A DNA stretch of 64,000 bases from Epithemia pelagica (GCA_946965045.2 OX337242.1:682001-746000); one strand, 5' to 3'; numbered from the stretch's first letter, positions 49,244-61,901 are shown. Notes: generated by a model from the sequence alone, not told the origin. Translations and numbers: made by a program.

Positions 49244-50521
49244 ATGCACTTTGCAGAAGTTCCCCGAGGGATTCAAGCCACGAGTTTGACGGATGGAGTT
49301 CGGCTTGTGCCCCACGTGCTCAAGCCTGAGTGTGAACATGCCGTGCAAGCCCTGACTGTATCCAATCGTCCCCTGATTCTCCCTTGGGTTGGTTTTGGAA
49401 CGTACAAATTGGCCAAGAAAGCGAAGGAAGCAACGTATGACGCCATCCAGGCAGGATACCGTCACATTGATACCGCCTTTTGTTACAGCAATGAAAAGAC
49501 TGAAGGTATGGTAGGTGAGGCGATCCAACAGGCCCTGATGGATGGAACTTTGGAATCTCGAGATCAAGTGTTTGTTACGACCAAGCATTGGCGCAGTTAT
49601 CATGGCTACGATCGAGCTCTGGAATGTCTGGAACTCTCTCTGGACCGACTCAAACTCGACCATGTTGATTTGTGGCTCATGCACTGGCCTGGACCCGCCT
49701 GGAAGGGAAAGCGTAGACAAGAATCAGATTCAGGAACAGTGGTTTCGGACGATGTCTGGTGCATGGCATCAGACGCTTCGAGTTCGGAGGATATGGTCCA
49801 TCTTCGTTCTGAGACATGGCGTGCCATGGAAGATGCCTATTTCCAAGGCAAAACTCGGGCGATTGGAGTATCTAATTTTGCCATTCATCATTTACAAACC
49901 TTGCAAAATACGTGCCGCATTGTACCCATGGTCAACCAAGTGGAAATTCACCCACTCCATCCTCAACAAGAGCTGCGTCAGTATTGTGCCAGTCAGGGAA
50001 TTGTCGTCGAAGCCTATGCGTCCTTGGGAGGTCAAGATACGAGTCCTGAAGCATGGGACGGTCTACTCGGAACTCCTAGTGGATCCAATACTGGATCCAA
50101 AACCAACATTGCCTCCAAAGGAAAAGAAAACAAGAAGAACCACATCAAGTCATCAACTGTTTCAAACTTGCTCCACGCTCCACCGGTGATAGAGTTGGCA
50201 GCCCTGCTGGACAAAACACCTGCACAAGTCTTGCTGAAATGGGCCTTGCAGCAAGATTGTATTGTGATTCCCAAAACCTCCAATCCACAACGAATGGCCG
50301 AAAACGCGCAATTGTTTGATTTTCAGTTAACCGTAAAGCAAGTGGAGGCATTGTCACAGAGCTTGCTGGAGACAGTGCGACAGAATAATCCATTCATTGT
50401 CCCAAGTAAGGAACACGACAACCCTCAAGAACCAGATGAGGACGAACAGAACGCGATGCTGCAACAATTGACGCGTCTGTGTTGGCGAAGGGATCGGTTC
50501 CGCTATCTCGATTTTGACTAG
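49244..50521 (+). CDS. Aldo/keto reductase family oxidoreductase
   Basis: 425 residues, single exon, start ATG 49244. Family signatures are clear: LPWVGFGTYKLA, GYRHIDTAFCYSNEKTEG (with the Asp and Tyr of the catalytic tetrad), QVFVTTKHWRSYHG (Lys), DLWLMHWPGP (His), TRAIGVSNFAIHHLQ (family signature 2), PMVNQVEIHPLHPQQELRQY and the NADPH-binding IVIPKTSNPQRMAEN. The fold is a TIM barrel reducing aldehydes or ketones with NADPH. It is longer than the usual about 320 residues because of an insertion after the His motif (DSGTVVSDDVWCMASD region), a Lys/Asn-rich loop near residues 285-305 and a C-terminal extension. The substrate cannot be inferred. No targeting signal is obvious. Confidence 0.88.
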   Translation: MHFAEVPRGIQATSLTDGVRLVPHVLKPECEHAVQALTVSNRPLILPWVGFGTYKLAKKAKEATYDAIQAGYRHIDTAFCYSNEKTEGMVGEAIQQALMDGTLESRDQVFVTTKHWRSYHGYDRALECLELSLDRLKLDHVDLWLMHWPGPAWKGKRRQESDSGTVVSDDVWCMASDASSSEDMVHLRSETWRAMEDAYFQGKTRAIGVSNFAIHHLQTLQNTCRIVPMVNQVEIHPLHPQQELRQYCASQGIVVEAYASLGGQDTSPEAWDGLLGTPSGSNTGSKTNIASKGKENKKNHIKSSTVSNLLHAPPVIELAALLDKTPAQVLLKWALQQDCIVIPKTSNPQRMAENAQLFDFQLTVKQVEALSQSLLETVRQNNPFIVPSKEHDNPQEPDEDEQNAMLQQLTRLCWRRDRFRYLDFD

Positions 50522-52074
50522 GTAGCAACCCAAATTTGTGGACCTTGGACGTGGAACATGTTTCTCTCATTTGCAATCATTCGCATTCGTCCATTGGACC
50601 AGTTGCAATCGCGCCCAGTCATCGAATGGACAATCACCCTGGTTGCAAACCCATGAAGTCATTGTCAGACTTGGAGTCACGAATCTACGGATACGCCCAA
50701 ATAAATGGGGGTACGATGTCGGGCCATCTGTTGTGCCGAGAAGGATGGAATACAGGCACTGCACGTGAGTTGGATGCGGTGCCATTGCCAATCTCATGTT
50801 TCTGTCCACCAACGACGCGGCTTAATACGACTGCTCCGAATCGCACCATGGTTCGGCCAATCCACGATATTCCATCAGCGAACTCGGGCAGATCGGAAAG
50901 GTATGGTCGTATGAATTTTGCTAAAAGGGCAGGAGCACTGGCACTCGGTCAGGAACGAGATTGAAAGGGCAACTAAAATCTTAGTCTATCTTGAAGCTCA
51001 TCTTGCCTCTCTTCCCTTTGTTTTGTCGTCACATGCAGAGCTGCAATCTCTTCGTCCTCGTTCCTGTACGCTACAGGCGTATCTTGACGAAACAATAGTT
51101 TGACAATCGGTTGTTTGCCGTCTGTTCTGTGTCGAGTAGACGTGTATAGCACACCACCAACGGGTCGACTTTGAGTATTTGACTTGGCCATGATTTTGTC
51201 GATAGGATGAGACTGAATTGGACAATTTGTTGCGGATGAGATTTTATGGGACAAGAGTGATATGACAAAAGAGAGTTCGCGGAAGTTCGTCGGAAGGAGA
51301 AGGAGCTGGGGGATGAGGTGGCAGTCGCATGACCTGTGTCATGGGGGAAGTCAGTCGTACATGGTACGCGCGGTTTTGGGAAGCAGAAAGGGAGAGGGGG
51401 CATCCCCTCCTTCCCCCAGATTATTTTCACTTGGAATGGGGGTGACGTAGTACTCCATGGATTTGGTCATGGTCCCGCCTCAACGCCACCAAGCTTGTAC
51501 ATATACTTGTACATTTCGTACAGTATACTAACTAGCGTCTTCATGACGATCTACTCCAAACTGTACTCTATTTAAGTGTACGAGTGTCTTTGCGGTCTTG
51601 GTCAATAGGGCGGACGTCCATGCCAACGCGCACTGCCCCACCAATTCTTAGCGGCTCCAGAAAGAAAAATATAGCTGTTATCCGTTTCAATGACCGTTTC
51701 TCCCGCTGCCAGTCCTTCTTGCATGCGGAAATAAACAGCATGCAAAGAACCATCCGGTATCGGCAACTCCTCTTTCCATCAGCGATGCCGCCGTAGTAAC
51801 ACAGTCGACACCAACAACAGACAACACACGCTTGTCGTCTCCTCGTCTTGGTTTCAACTGCTGCATCCGGTATTGTGACTGCTGATAAGAAAAGACATTG
51901 CGCGATACCGCGATAGTAAAAAACAGGAGACGGATAACACGCAAGGGTCAACGCTTCCATCTAACGCCATCCTTTCATCTTCCAACTCCTCTCTCTCGCT
52001 CTCTCCATCGTCAACATCATAGCAGCAGTCCTACGTCCAACCCCTCTTGTCGAGTCTAAACAAGGATCCATAGC
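50522..52074. other. Spacer without supported gene
   Basis: Frames of 60-140 codons exist on both strands (for example 50536-50964 and 51568-51960) but overlap, lack domains and show no convincing splice partners. Short direct repeats of TGTACTTGTACA type occur near 51493-51525. A CT-rich stretch just before 52075 may be the promoter or 5' leader of the next gene. Confidence 0.4.
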
Positions 52075-53202
52075 ATGACCACCCAGGGAGTGATTTCGGA
52101 GGTTGACACTCGCAGTGCCAAATTCAAGACGGCTGTCAGCGCCATAACAGAATCAGCCGATGACGACCTTGCTGAGGCAATGGAGGATCTCCATGCTGTG
52201 GATGAAACGGAGGAAGATTCTCATATTGGACAGCATCCAGACTTGATGAAAATGTGCGCCATGGACTGTGCGACCAAGAAACGAATTATTCCCAATGGGG
52301 ACCCGGTACCAATTGACAATGAATGCTTTTATGGACACGTCATGTTAATGATCCGTACTCCGGATGCGGATCGAAAGAAGGAAGACCCAAACAATAAGCT
52401 GGGAGATGATCCCTCTCGCATTTCCAAGTATTTCAAAGACAAGAAGAGACGTTTCGAATTTCAGTTTCAGATTAAATTGAAGCGGATTCCAGAGGGTCCT
52501 ACATTTTTGGGTTGTGAATTGGAACACCCGATCAAAGTTGGAACTATCACGAAAGGACTCGTCAATATTTTGCTGGCAATGGTTCGGCGCATCAATCCTG
52601 GTTTCCACTACTCTTGGGGACCTGACGAGAAACTTTCCATGACCGACTATGAGTCTGGAAATTACGAAAAGACTCATCTTTCGTTTCCGTTGGAAGCTTC
52701 CATGGATCGAATTGTGATATCGAAACCAGGCGAAACCCCTCCGAAACTGGGTTATGAGTTGCTTGAGAGCAACGAATCGGTGAAGCGACGAAGAAAGACA
52801 GGTTTTGGCGCCGTCCAATGGAATCTGGAAGACACTTACACCATGTGCTTATGGTCCCAGTACGCTGATTGGATCAAGTGGAAATCCATGAATGTTCCTG
52901 GTGTATCTCCCTTTCTCATGTCCCGTGTCACAGGCAAGCAGCCCATTTATTTGTGCGTCTACGAAATTAGCAATTGCACACCGAACGAGTATCGGAAAAA
53001 CCGTCCAGGACACTTGCGCAAGAATCTCATGATCTTTAATCGAATGGAATTCTCCAATGTCGAACACACGGCCGGTGGATTGGCCGATTCCCTCATCCCT
53101 GGACGAAACAAGCGAAGCACACTGACGGCCTCGGAACATTCCTTTGGGGATACGGAAACGTCGTCGGATTTGGAAACTCGATCCCGAGTTACCGTTACCT
53201 AA
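52075..53202 (+). CDS. DUF1769 (UPF0590) family protein
   Basis: 375 residues in one exon, start ATG 52075. After an acidic N-terminal about 65 residues, the pattern CFYGHVMLMIRT, YFKDKKRRFEFQFQIKLKRI, FLGCELEHPIKV and THLSFPLEASMDRIVISKPG followed by ETPPKLG matches the DUF1769/UPF0590 family known mainly from fungi and protists. The C-terminal half (VQWNLEDTYTMCLWSQYADW, then MNVPGVSPFLMSRVTGKQPI) fits lipid-related cytosolic proteins of the same group, but no biochemical role is established. No membrane span or signal is visible. Assignment is by motif pattern. Confidence 0.65.
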   Translation: MTTQGVISEVDTRSAKFKTAVSAITESADDDLAEAMEDLHAVDETEEDSHIGQHPDLMKMCAMDCATKKRIIPNGDPVPIDNECFYGHVMLMIRTPDADRKKEDPNNKLGDDPSRISKYFKDKKRRFEFQFQIKLKRIPEGPTFLGCELEHPIKVGTITKGLVNILLAMVRRINPGFHYSWGPDEKLSMTDYESGNYEKTHLSFPLEASMDRIVISKPGETPPKLGYELLESNESVKRRRKTGFGAVQWNLEDTYTMCLWSQYADWIKWKSMNVPGVSPFLMSRVTGKQPIYLCVYEISNCTPNEYRKNRPGHLRKNLMIFNRMEFSNVEHTAGGLADSLIPGRNKRSTLTASEHSFGDTETSSDLETRSRVTVT

Positions 53203-54540
53203 ATTAGGAAGGGTAGCGTCATTCCCATGTTGTCGAAAACTTATAAAATGAAAACGAGAGAGAGAAAGCTCATTGGTGCACTGGATACAACAAACCATTG
53301 GAAAATCTCTGTCCAGGGATGAATCTCGATTCTCTCATGTTACAAATTAATGAAATTCACATGTCTTGTCCAAGACGACTATTGTAAGCCACTGCCTCTC
53401 CATCTCCTGAATCGTACGTTTTGAAAATGGCTCAAACAGATTTTTTGGGTGTAGGAGAGAGAAAGGCCGGTCCCATCCTCCAACCTTAAAGAATAACTTC
53501 ATAAAAAAGAATCCAACTCGATTGAAATTCTCTCCAGACAGGACGTGCCGAGATGGATCCTATGCCACTACGACTACGGATACCTGTGTTCTAGTAGAGA
53601 GGTCGGGGGATCTGCCTCTTTCTATTCTACATGCATTTCGTTGTCCTTGTGTGAGGAGCTTTATCCAATATCCTCTAGAGCGGATGATTTCAATGCATGT
53701 TCGAAGCTCGAATCTTCTCATCCATGGTTGGACATCGGACTATCGACAATACATACTCCTAATAGGAGTAGGAGTAGCAACCAATACGCATGTGTCTGGC
53801 AACAACCGACACCAACGAATTGTCTGGACCGACGTCACCTTGACTGACATCAAGACGGACTGCAGAACACAGTGCAACAATAGTGTACAATACATCATTG
53901 GGCGGGACGGCTCGCTTTTATGTATGTAGTGTACACACACCAACTTTCTGGACGTGCGTCATCTTTACCAGAAAATTTCCAACCCCAGCAAGCTGTCAAC
54001 GTTCATTTAACGTTGAGATCATTTCTTTCTATTGCCCCCACCACTTCGAGCTTCGCAAGACTTCTTCCAGATAAGGTGCGCAAGAGCCGGATGCCAGATT
54101 CCGTCGGTCAGCCAATTAAAACTTAAAAGTAGATCCTGTTCCATTTTCAAAGTATAGAGTTAACTGTACAAGTGTACTCTATACTCGTAGCAAACTTTGG
54201 AATGGACAAAAATGGCCCCGCGCTTTTCCGATGGACACTTTCCAGCGTTTGGGACAAAGAAAGTTTCTAAGAGTTTTGCCATTTCTACCATCAGATTCTT
54301 CTAAAGGGAGTACGGACCAGAGCGACTTTCACTTTTTCTCGCCGCCGGCGACTGCATGAACTGTGTTTTCTGTGTAGATTGTTGATAGATCTCTATTGAA
54401 AGCTCGACTTTGTTCTTCCGACGACGGAAATCGAATCTGTATTCTCGAAAACTGGTACAGGAAAGAGCAGCACACAACCAAACAAACTTGAGAGAGAGAA
54501 AAGGCCGTCAACGACTATTCGCAGGGTTCCATCTGCAAGC
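53203..54540. other. Spacer without supported gene
   Basis: About 1.3 kb between two same-strand genes. Short overlapping frames near 53522-54126 have no domain. A purine-rich GAGAGAGAG run lies near 53258-53267. The last about 200 bp are likely the promoter and 5' leader of the P4-ATPase gene. Confidence 0.4.
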
Positions 54541-57500
54541 ATGGCGAAGAAAAAGGAAAAGGAGCCCGATCGGATCTTGTTGCCTGGAAAGCCCGATTAT
54601 GAGCAGGTTGACAATAAGGTCGTATCGGCCCGATACACCTTGATTACTTTCTTCCCTATGGTAAGTCTTGCCATAACACGAGGTCCAATAGTGGCTCTAC
54701 GCAGTGGTTGTGAGAGAACAGTCAGTGTGTCACTGGTTGAGCCGTTGAGGTGCGAGTGCCCCCCACTGTCGGTGGATGCAAGTCTCACGTGTTTCGCGTT
54801 CGAATTATTTCCGATAGGCGATCATTCAACAATTCCGTCGATTTGCCAATCTGTACTTTTTGATTGTGGGAGTGATCATGGCGATTGGTTGGTATACCGA
54901 GGCGTTTGAGTCGGCCTTGACACCGTGGACCACGTTGGGACCTTTGGCCTTGGTGATTACCTTTAGTTTGCTCGTCGAAGGGAGTGCCGATTACAAACGA
55001 CATGTCAATGATTCCGTCACCAACAACACGCCCTGTGTGGTCTTGAGACGATCGGATGAAATGGATGATGATGAAACGGCAATTCGCGACGATAAAGTTT
55101 TGAATGGAAGAGATGTTGTCGTCAATATTAACAAAGCGTATTACGAAACAACCTCCGGGCCCAAGGGTCGCAAACCGGCACACAAGTCGGCCACGGATGA
55201 AGACGCGGTCAATGTCAGTGTAGGTTTTGAACGTGTCCGTCGAATGGACATTCGACAGGGCCATTTTGTGTTGGTCAAGAATCGGGAAATGGCACCGGCC
55301 GATATGGTCCTTTTTGCCAGCAGCAACGATCAAGGCAGTGCGTACATTGAAACAAGTTCCATTGACGGTGAGACCAATTTAAAACTCCGCACCATGCCCA
55401 GGGTGCCAGATGATATTATGCGAAAACTCAAAGCCGGTGGCGAAGCCAAAATTGCCGATGGCGCCGACACGGATTTGGCGCCCATTTTGGAAGAAAATGG
55501 AGCATCCGAAGAGGGAATGAACTGTGAAACGATTGAAGAAGCTGTCAAGCGAGTCACACGCTTTTCGTATTTGGGTCGACCCAAGGGTGAATCGGCCTTG
55601 AATCATCCTACTCATGGCGACATTTGTCCAGCGGGGGAGACAGAACGCCCTCATGGTCAATCCAATCGAATCCGTCGTGCGTCGACAGCCTTTGCCAAGA
55701 GCGTCAAAACCTTTGGACAGGATACGCAACGAAGGCTTCGTGTCAGTGTGGCGCTCCCCAAATTCGCACCCCGAAAGCTTTCGGCCGTGGATGATGGCCG
55801 GTACATTTGTGCTCTTACCACGGAACCACCCAATCCCAGTGTTCACACCTTTCAAGGAAAGCTCACCTTACCACCCTTTGATATGGGAGGAGAGACCATG
55901 GATATTCCCCTGGGAGCCGAAAATGTGATTTTGCGGGGAGCCGTTATTCGAAACACAGAATGGGTCATTGGTGTCGCCTTTTTTACGGGTACCGACACGA
56001 AATTGGTTCAAAATTCCTTTGAAACACCTTCCAAATTTAGTCAATTGGATATTTTGATGAACTACACAGTTGCGGCCATTTTGGTGGTCATGATCCTCTG
56101 TGCGTCCTTCCTTTCCACGGCTGCTACCATGGCAACCACGGACAAGTTTGATGATTTGTTCTATGTGGGCTTCAATAAGGACAAGACCGAAGCCTGGCCT
56201 TATCTCGACAAGCTGGATCCACCGGAATGGACCACCAGTCAACCCAACTGGATTCAGTACTTTTTCCTTTATTTGACCTTGTTGAACCAGTTTATTCCTC
56301 TCAGTCTGTATATCACTGTCGAAATTGTAACCTTTGTCATGCTTTGGTTCATTTATGCGGACTTGGAGATGTATGATGACACAACCAACACAAGGGCCGT
56401 GGCTAGAAGTACGACGGTCACGGATCTGGGACGAATTCAGTACGTCTTTAGTGACAAGACTGGTACACTGACGCAGAATGTAATGACCTTCCGCCGATGC
56501 TCAGTCGACGGTCTAGCCTTTGGTGCTCCGATTCAAAAATCCCGACCGGGAGCCGAACAAGAGACGGAAACCAGTCCGTTCCTTCCGATTCGACACCTTT
56601 TGGTGGGTCAGTTTTTGAGTTCACCAAAAAACCACGGTGGATCCCGAGACGAGATTGAACTCGAGACATCCGAGACGCTGACCTTCAATGCGGAAATGTT
56701 CCTTCGCATCATGTGTTTGTGTCACACAGTGGTTGTTGAGAAGGATATCGATAAGAAAGACTACATTAGCAGTACGTCCTCAGTGGCCACGACTGCTTCA
56801 TCGACCCACAGGTTGTTTCGTCGTCATAGACAATTGAAAGATTCCAAAAATGGAAGTTATCATGCCCTTAAAGAGTCTGGGAAAGAGGAAGGTCCGGTTG
56901 TTGCATCGACCAAAAATATTGTAGACAATGAAGCTGGCATAACTGTCCATTCCTTGGGCTCGGGCGATATTCGTGACCCCGCCCTCAATAAGTCTGCCGA
57001 CGGAGCACCCGTGGGATATGCCTATCAGGCAGAGTCACCAGATGAAGGAGCTCTTGTCTCGGCGGCAAGTTTGACTTTTGGATACCAGGTCGTTAGTAGA
57101 AACGCACAGGGAATCAATGTTCGTGTTTCCAAACCTTCCCATTTCCAGAATAGTCGAATCGTCGAGGGGTTACGGTCTGGTAACTTGTCGCTCAAGAAAG
57201 TGGCCGCAGAAACGGCGAGCGAAAAGACAATAGATGAGCCCCATCGCGACAGCTATCCTGACCCGTCAATGGTTGGAGAACAGCGCACCGAAAGTTGGGC
57301 TATCCTCGCTGTTAATAAGTTTGATTCAACCAGAAAGAGAATGTCAATATTACTTCGATCTCCGGAAGAACTTGGGTCGCTCCCTGTGCTGTTTTGTAAG
57401 GGCGCTGATTCTGCAATGCTCGACCCTGAGGTTTGTAAGAGTTCTACACTTCTCCCTCCCAAGGGCTCCGCTGACGACAGGCCGTCTCACAGTGGTCGTG

Positions 57501-60070
57501 AAGTGTCAGCATTGACTACGGTGTCGGAAGACGAAGATGATGATGACCACGATATTGATGCTGATGAATGGGAAGTTTCACAGATGCTCGGAATCCAAGC
57601 ACACTTGGGTGATTTTGCTTCGGAAGGTTTGAGAACATTGGTTTTGGGTCTTCGTGTATTGACCGAGGACGAATGTGAAGAATGGATGGAGCAATACAAT
57701 GCGGCAACAACCGCAATGCAAGACAGAGAAAAGCTAATGACTGAAGCGGCGCTTGCCATTGAAAAGGATCTTCACATCGCAGGAGCCACTGCCATTGAAG
57801 ATAGGCTTCAAGTCGGGGTCCCCCGGACAATCTCAACTCTGGGGAAAGCAGGCATCAAGCTGTGGGTCTTGACTGGAGACAAGCGCGAGACAGCCGTCGA
57901 GATTGGCTACTCAACTGCAGTCCTGACACCCAAAATGTCCGTGATGGAGGTTAGTGATCTAGGAAAGCACTATGTGCGGACGCAGATGTCAATGGAATTC
58001 ATCCGATTGGTGAAAAAGGGGAAACTTTCCGATTATCAAAAAGCACAAGTTGAACCATCTTCCGGATTATCGAAAGAACAATGGTTCTTTGCAATGGGCA
58101 AATGCATGAGAGCCTTCGGCCGAGTTCTCTCCCGTCTCCTTGCTTTGTTCCTCTACATTTTTGGTGGCAAGAGAAGATCATTGCTTGTAAGGGAGAGTGT
58201 TGCAGAAAGAGCGGCGAAAGAAGAACAAATTGTAATGGACTCAGAGCGCCGTCGCCGAGTCAGAGAACGTGCTGATAAAATGATAGAACTGTGGCTTGAA
58301 TCGGACGAGGGTAAGAAATTCCGGCGTCCGAAACCCTCAAAACCAGACCAGAAAGACGGACAAGACTTCACATTGATCAGTGACGAGACGCCGAAAGTTT
58401 TTAACAGAGCTGCATCTGCACGTCTTCTATTGAGTGACATTCGCATGTCAACAAGCCTGACACAAGCTGACTTGCGCCGGATCTCTCTGCAACACAAAAC
58501 TGCGCAAGAAGTTTCCGAACGCGAGGAGGATGCGATTGTAGATGAAGATACACTCTCTTTGGAGAGCTTTCTTCCAGGTATTGACAAGGAAGATCTCGCG
58601 GGAAACTTCGACAAGAGAAAGAGGACAGCTTTGGAACGCATGTTCGCCGTCGACAGACAGGTGAGGAAAGGTCATCTGAGAAAACATGTCCATGCGGACA
58701 AGCTGGCAGCTTTAGAGAGAGACAACATGACAGCGAGAAAAAGCTTGTTCAATCCCAACATGGGTGATGGACCACGCGCATTGGTTATCGAAGGTGCAGC
58801 CCTGAAGCACTTGCTCGGTGACAAAGAATTAGAAGAAATCCTGTTTGCTGTTGCCAGCGTCTGCGATTCAGTGATTGCTTGCCGTGTCAGCCCTAAGCAA
58901 AAGGCGGAACTTGTTAACCTTGTTCGACACAACGTCACGCCGACTCCCATCACTCTTGCTATTGGAGATGGTGCCAATGACGTGGGAATGATCCAGGAAG
59001 CTCACGTTGGAGTTGGTATTTCTGGAAAGGAGGGAACACAGGCGGTTAATGCGTCCGATTTTGCAATCTCTCAATTCCGATTTCTGGAGTCGCTGATTCT
59101 TATCCATGGCCGTTGGGACTTCTTCCGCCTGAGTACTGTCGTGCTTTACTCTTTCTACAAAAATGCGGTACAAGCTGGTATTATGATCGTATTCAACTTC
59201 CGGACAGTCTATAGTGGGCAACCTTATTTTGATCAATGGTTGATTGCCTCTCTGAACTTTGTGTGCGGTGCTCCGATCATTGTTACTGGTCTCTTTGATC
59301 GTTGTCTCAGTAAGGAATACGTGAGAGCCAACCCAGAAGTTTACAAAGCCACTCGTGTCAATGAAATGATCACTGTTCGAACTCTCTTCCGTTGGGTAGT
59401 TCTTACGATTGCCCATATCAGCATTCTTTACTTTTTCACCGCTCCAGCTTCTACCAATGGTGGTGGAATGACAAGTGCGTTCTCTGGTCTCATGTCCAAC
59501 GAGCCTGATTCTACACCTGGTGACGGAGAAGGAGGTGACTGGCGAAGCGTTGGTACTGTCACGTTTACCTGCTTGGTTATCACATTGGCCTACAAAGTGT
59601 TGTATGAATCGAAATCCCTCGTTCATGGCCGCTGGCCATCGATCCGATGTTCCAAGAACTATGACAGCTTTTTGAATCGATTTGCGTACACATGGCACGG
59701 CATTACGTGGACCTCGATTGGATTCTACTTTGTGTTTATCAGTGCCTACCAACTGGCTGGTCGAATTGGACCGAACAACAGTTTGTCGGGGTTTGTCGAC
59801 ATGGCGAACCACGTTCTTGGGACCCGTTCCATCAATTGGATGTTGATCGCCTTTGTACCAATTTTTGCCGCCGCCTTTGATGTGACCTTCAAGTTGTTTT
59901 CCAACTTGTTTTATCCGACGCAAACACAGATTCACATGGAAATTGAAGCCATGGGCAAGCGCGATCGCAAACGAGCACTCCGCGCCGAGGCGAAACTGGC
60001 GAAAGCCGAACAACAGGGTGACGAAGCAGCTGTGGAGGTTGACGAGGTGGAAAATGGCGTGGCCAAATGA
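54541..60070 (+). CDS. P4-type ATPase (phospholipid flippase)
   Basis: Exons 54541-54660 and 54818-60070, 1790 residues; the intron 54661-54817 (GTAAGT...GATAG) joins TFFPMAIIQQFRRFANLYFL, the first transmembrane entry of P4-ATPases. Seen in order: SSIDGETNLKLR (actuator DGET), LNQFIPLSLYITVEI (TM4), FSDKTGTLTQNVM with the phosphorylated Asp, YQAESPDEGALVSAA and FCKGADS (nucleotide domain), VLTGDKRETAVEIGY, IGDGANDVGMIQEAHVGVGI (hinge), then TM5-10. Such enzymes move aminophospholipids to the cytosolic leaflet, with a CDC50 subunit. It is long for the family (about 1100-1350): about 300 residues sit between TGDKRET and GPRALVIEG in the P domain, including a basic, coiled, partly hydrophobic stretch, and about 100 extra residues lie in the actuator domain. 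Confidence 0.92.
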
Positions 60071-60392
60071 ACGAGTCAAGTCTCCTTGGGTGCGCTCTAT
60101 TCAGCACCCTGTCTAACCAGTTGTACTACCACAGCACCCCCAAGCATTTCACGTTTGTGTCATAATTTCTTGTGAACTGGATCATCAGAGTTTCATTTAT
60201 ATATAGTTTTCGTGTTTATGAGTAGAACGATTGACTTGATTTTTAACATGGCAAGATGAAATCATGCATAACGCCAAACAAGTCGTGCCTTTTCGGTTGT
60301 TGAAAAGAGGACCTTTCGTATCTCAAACTGGACCCCCAACACTGAATGTATAGCATTGTGGTGTCGGCACTCTGCAAGATCCCAAAACAGTT
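60071..60392. other. Convergent 3' spacer
   Basis: 322 bp between the P4-ATPase and DUF3598 stop codons; nothing recognised. Confidence 0.4.
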
Positions 60393-61901
60393 TTAGAGCT
60401 GCAAAGCATCTCTGGCATCTTTTAATTCCTCGTCGTCTTTTGGAGGAGACGGTTTCGTTGTCTTTAGTGTTGTTGTGGTCGGAGCAGTGGCTGTTGACTC
60501 TTCCATTTCTTGCGATCCATCACTAGTCGTTGCTGTGGTTGTGGCAGTTGTGCGTTCCTCCACAACCAAATCTGGTTCCTCTTCTTCTTGTTGTTGTTCA
60601 GTGGCAGTTGCGTCGTCACTGGTGCTGCTGCTGCTGCTGCTTTGTCGTTCCGTGGCCAAAAATTGGGGTTCTCCTTCCAATTCTCCTTGATTGGTCAAGA
60701 CATCGCACCGATAACTGGCCAAGGAAGGAGGCAAAAAGACATTCCACTCCTCCTCCATGTCAGCGGGTTGAAAGGCGGTGATACCGGCTTCCAATCGAAT
60801 CAGGGTATCGTCATTGGGCAACCACGCCACTCGACACAGGCCGATTGAGGCACTGTTCATGATGCGAGGGGTTTGGACAAAAATGCCGCCCATGGGCAAC
60901 CGCAAATTCCATACTTCCACGGGGGCCATACCATGCCAGGCATCGCCCTCCTCGACACTTTGGACTTGCCACCCTCGATTGCCGGTACTGGGACCCCAGG
61001 TCCACGAGGTTCCGGCCCAGTCCTTGTGCCACTTAAAGGGGGAGACGGGTCGAGAAAAGATGGGATTCGGACTGTCCGGGTCGTCGTCCCGACCGGCTTC
61101 GGATTCCGCCGTGGGAGGTGTCGGTCGAAGGGCTTCTTTGGAAATCATGGTACGAAACAATTTGAGACCATCGGGAGGTGCTCCACTCTTGGGATCGGTT
61201 CCTTGTTCCCATACGGGGGCATGTTGAAAAATACATCGAACGCGTCCATCGCCATGTGACAGGACGAGTTCGGTCGCCATGGCACCACTCCTTAAGACGG
61301 TAGGACCAATCACCATGCCACAGGCCCCCAATCGTACGGGACGGCGAACTTGTTGTCCCAAGGTATCGAGTGTATACGTGGCGACGGGCAAGGTTTTAAT
61401 GTCCATGGCATCAAAGCAAGTGGCACAATCCGATTGTTTGGCACCGACCACAATTTGATGTTCATGCGTCACGACCGTCATATCTTGGACTTGAGAGGGT
61501 GTCAGATCCACACTGGCAATGGTTTCATCCTGAACATCACCCATGTAATTGTACGTCGTCCAAATACCCTTCCAAGAACCTTTGGCATGATGTTTCAAAA
61601 AAAGCTGCCATTGAATTTCGCGATCGTCTTCCAATTCAGCAGGTTGCTCTTCTCCACCTTGATTGGCAAAGGAAACTCCAAAGAGACGTACTGTCCTTGT
61701 TGGTTGCTGTGGATGCAGTTGCCATCCTATATGTCGTCGAACCAGAGTGCCAACCGGAGCCAAGGCAACGACACTGGCCGACTCGAAGGACCACAGAGCT
61801 ACTAATGGAAGGAAGAAGACTTGATAGGCACAAGACACTGTCCCTTGCACTCTGTTTCGACTTGTTGTTGTTGTTGTTGTTGTATGGTCTGAGAATCTCA
61901 T
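60393..61901 (-). CDS. DUF3598 (lipocalin-like) protein, probably plastid-targeted
   Basis: 502 residues, one exon, ATG 61901. An N-terminal hydrophobic signal (VFFLPLVALWSFESASVVAL) followed by APVGTLVRRH suggests a diatom plastid preprotein. The body starts IQWQLFLKHHAKGSWKGIWT, the typical entry of the DUF3598 family of cyanobacterial and plastid lipocalin-like barrels, and continues with VRLGACGMVIGPTVLRSG, ATELVLSHGDGRVRCIF and a C-terminal barrel segment (GWQVQSVEEGDAWHGM, FVQTPRIMNSASIGLCRVAW). Related cyanobacterial proteins include CpcS-type bilin lyases, but this family has no assigned reaction. The last about 90 residues are Ser/Thr/Glu-rich and disordered. Function unknown. Confidence 0.65.
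   Translation of the reverse strand: MRFSDHTTTTTTTSRNRVQGTVSCAYQVFFLPLVALWSFESASVVALAPVGTLVRRHIGWQLHPQQPTRTVRLFGVSFANQGGEEQPAELEDDREIQWQLFLKHHAKGSWKGIWTTYNYMGDVQDETIASVDLTPSQVQDMTVVTHEHQIVVGAKQSDCATCFDAMDIKTLPVATYTLDTLGQQVRRPVRLGACGMVIGPTVLRSGAMATELVLSHGDGRVRCIFQHAPVWEQGTDPKSGAPPDGLKLFRTMISKEALRPTPPTAESEAGRDDDPDSPNPIFSRPVSPFKWHKDWAGTSWTWGPSTGNRGWQVQSVEEGDAWHGMAPVEVWNLRLPMGGIFVQTPRIMNSASIGLCRVAWLPNDDTLIRLEAGITAFQPADMEEEWNVFLPPSLASYRCDVLTNQGELEGEPQFLATERQSSSSSSTSDDATATEQQQEEEEPDLVVEERTTATTTATTSDGSQEMEESTATAPTTTTLKTTKPSPPKDDEELKDARDALQL

Noticed and set aside
50536-50964. 142-codon + frame after the aldo/keto reductase
   Set aside because: Overlaps similar-length frames on both strands and has no protein-like pattern.
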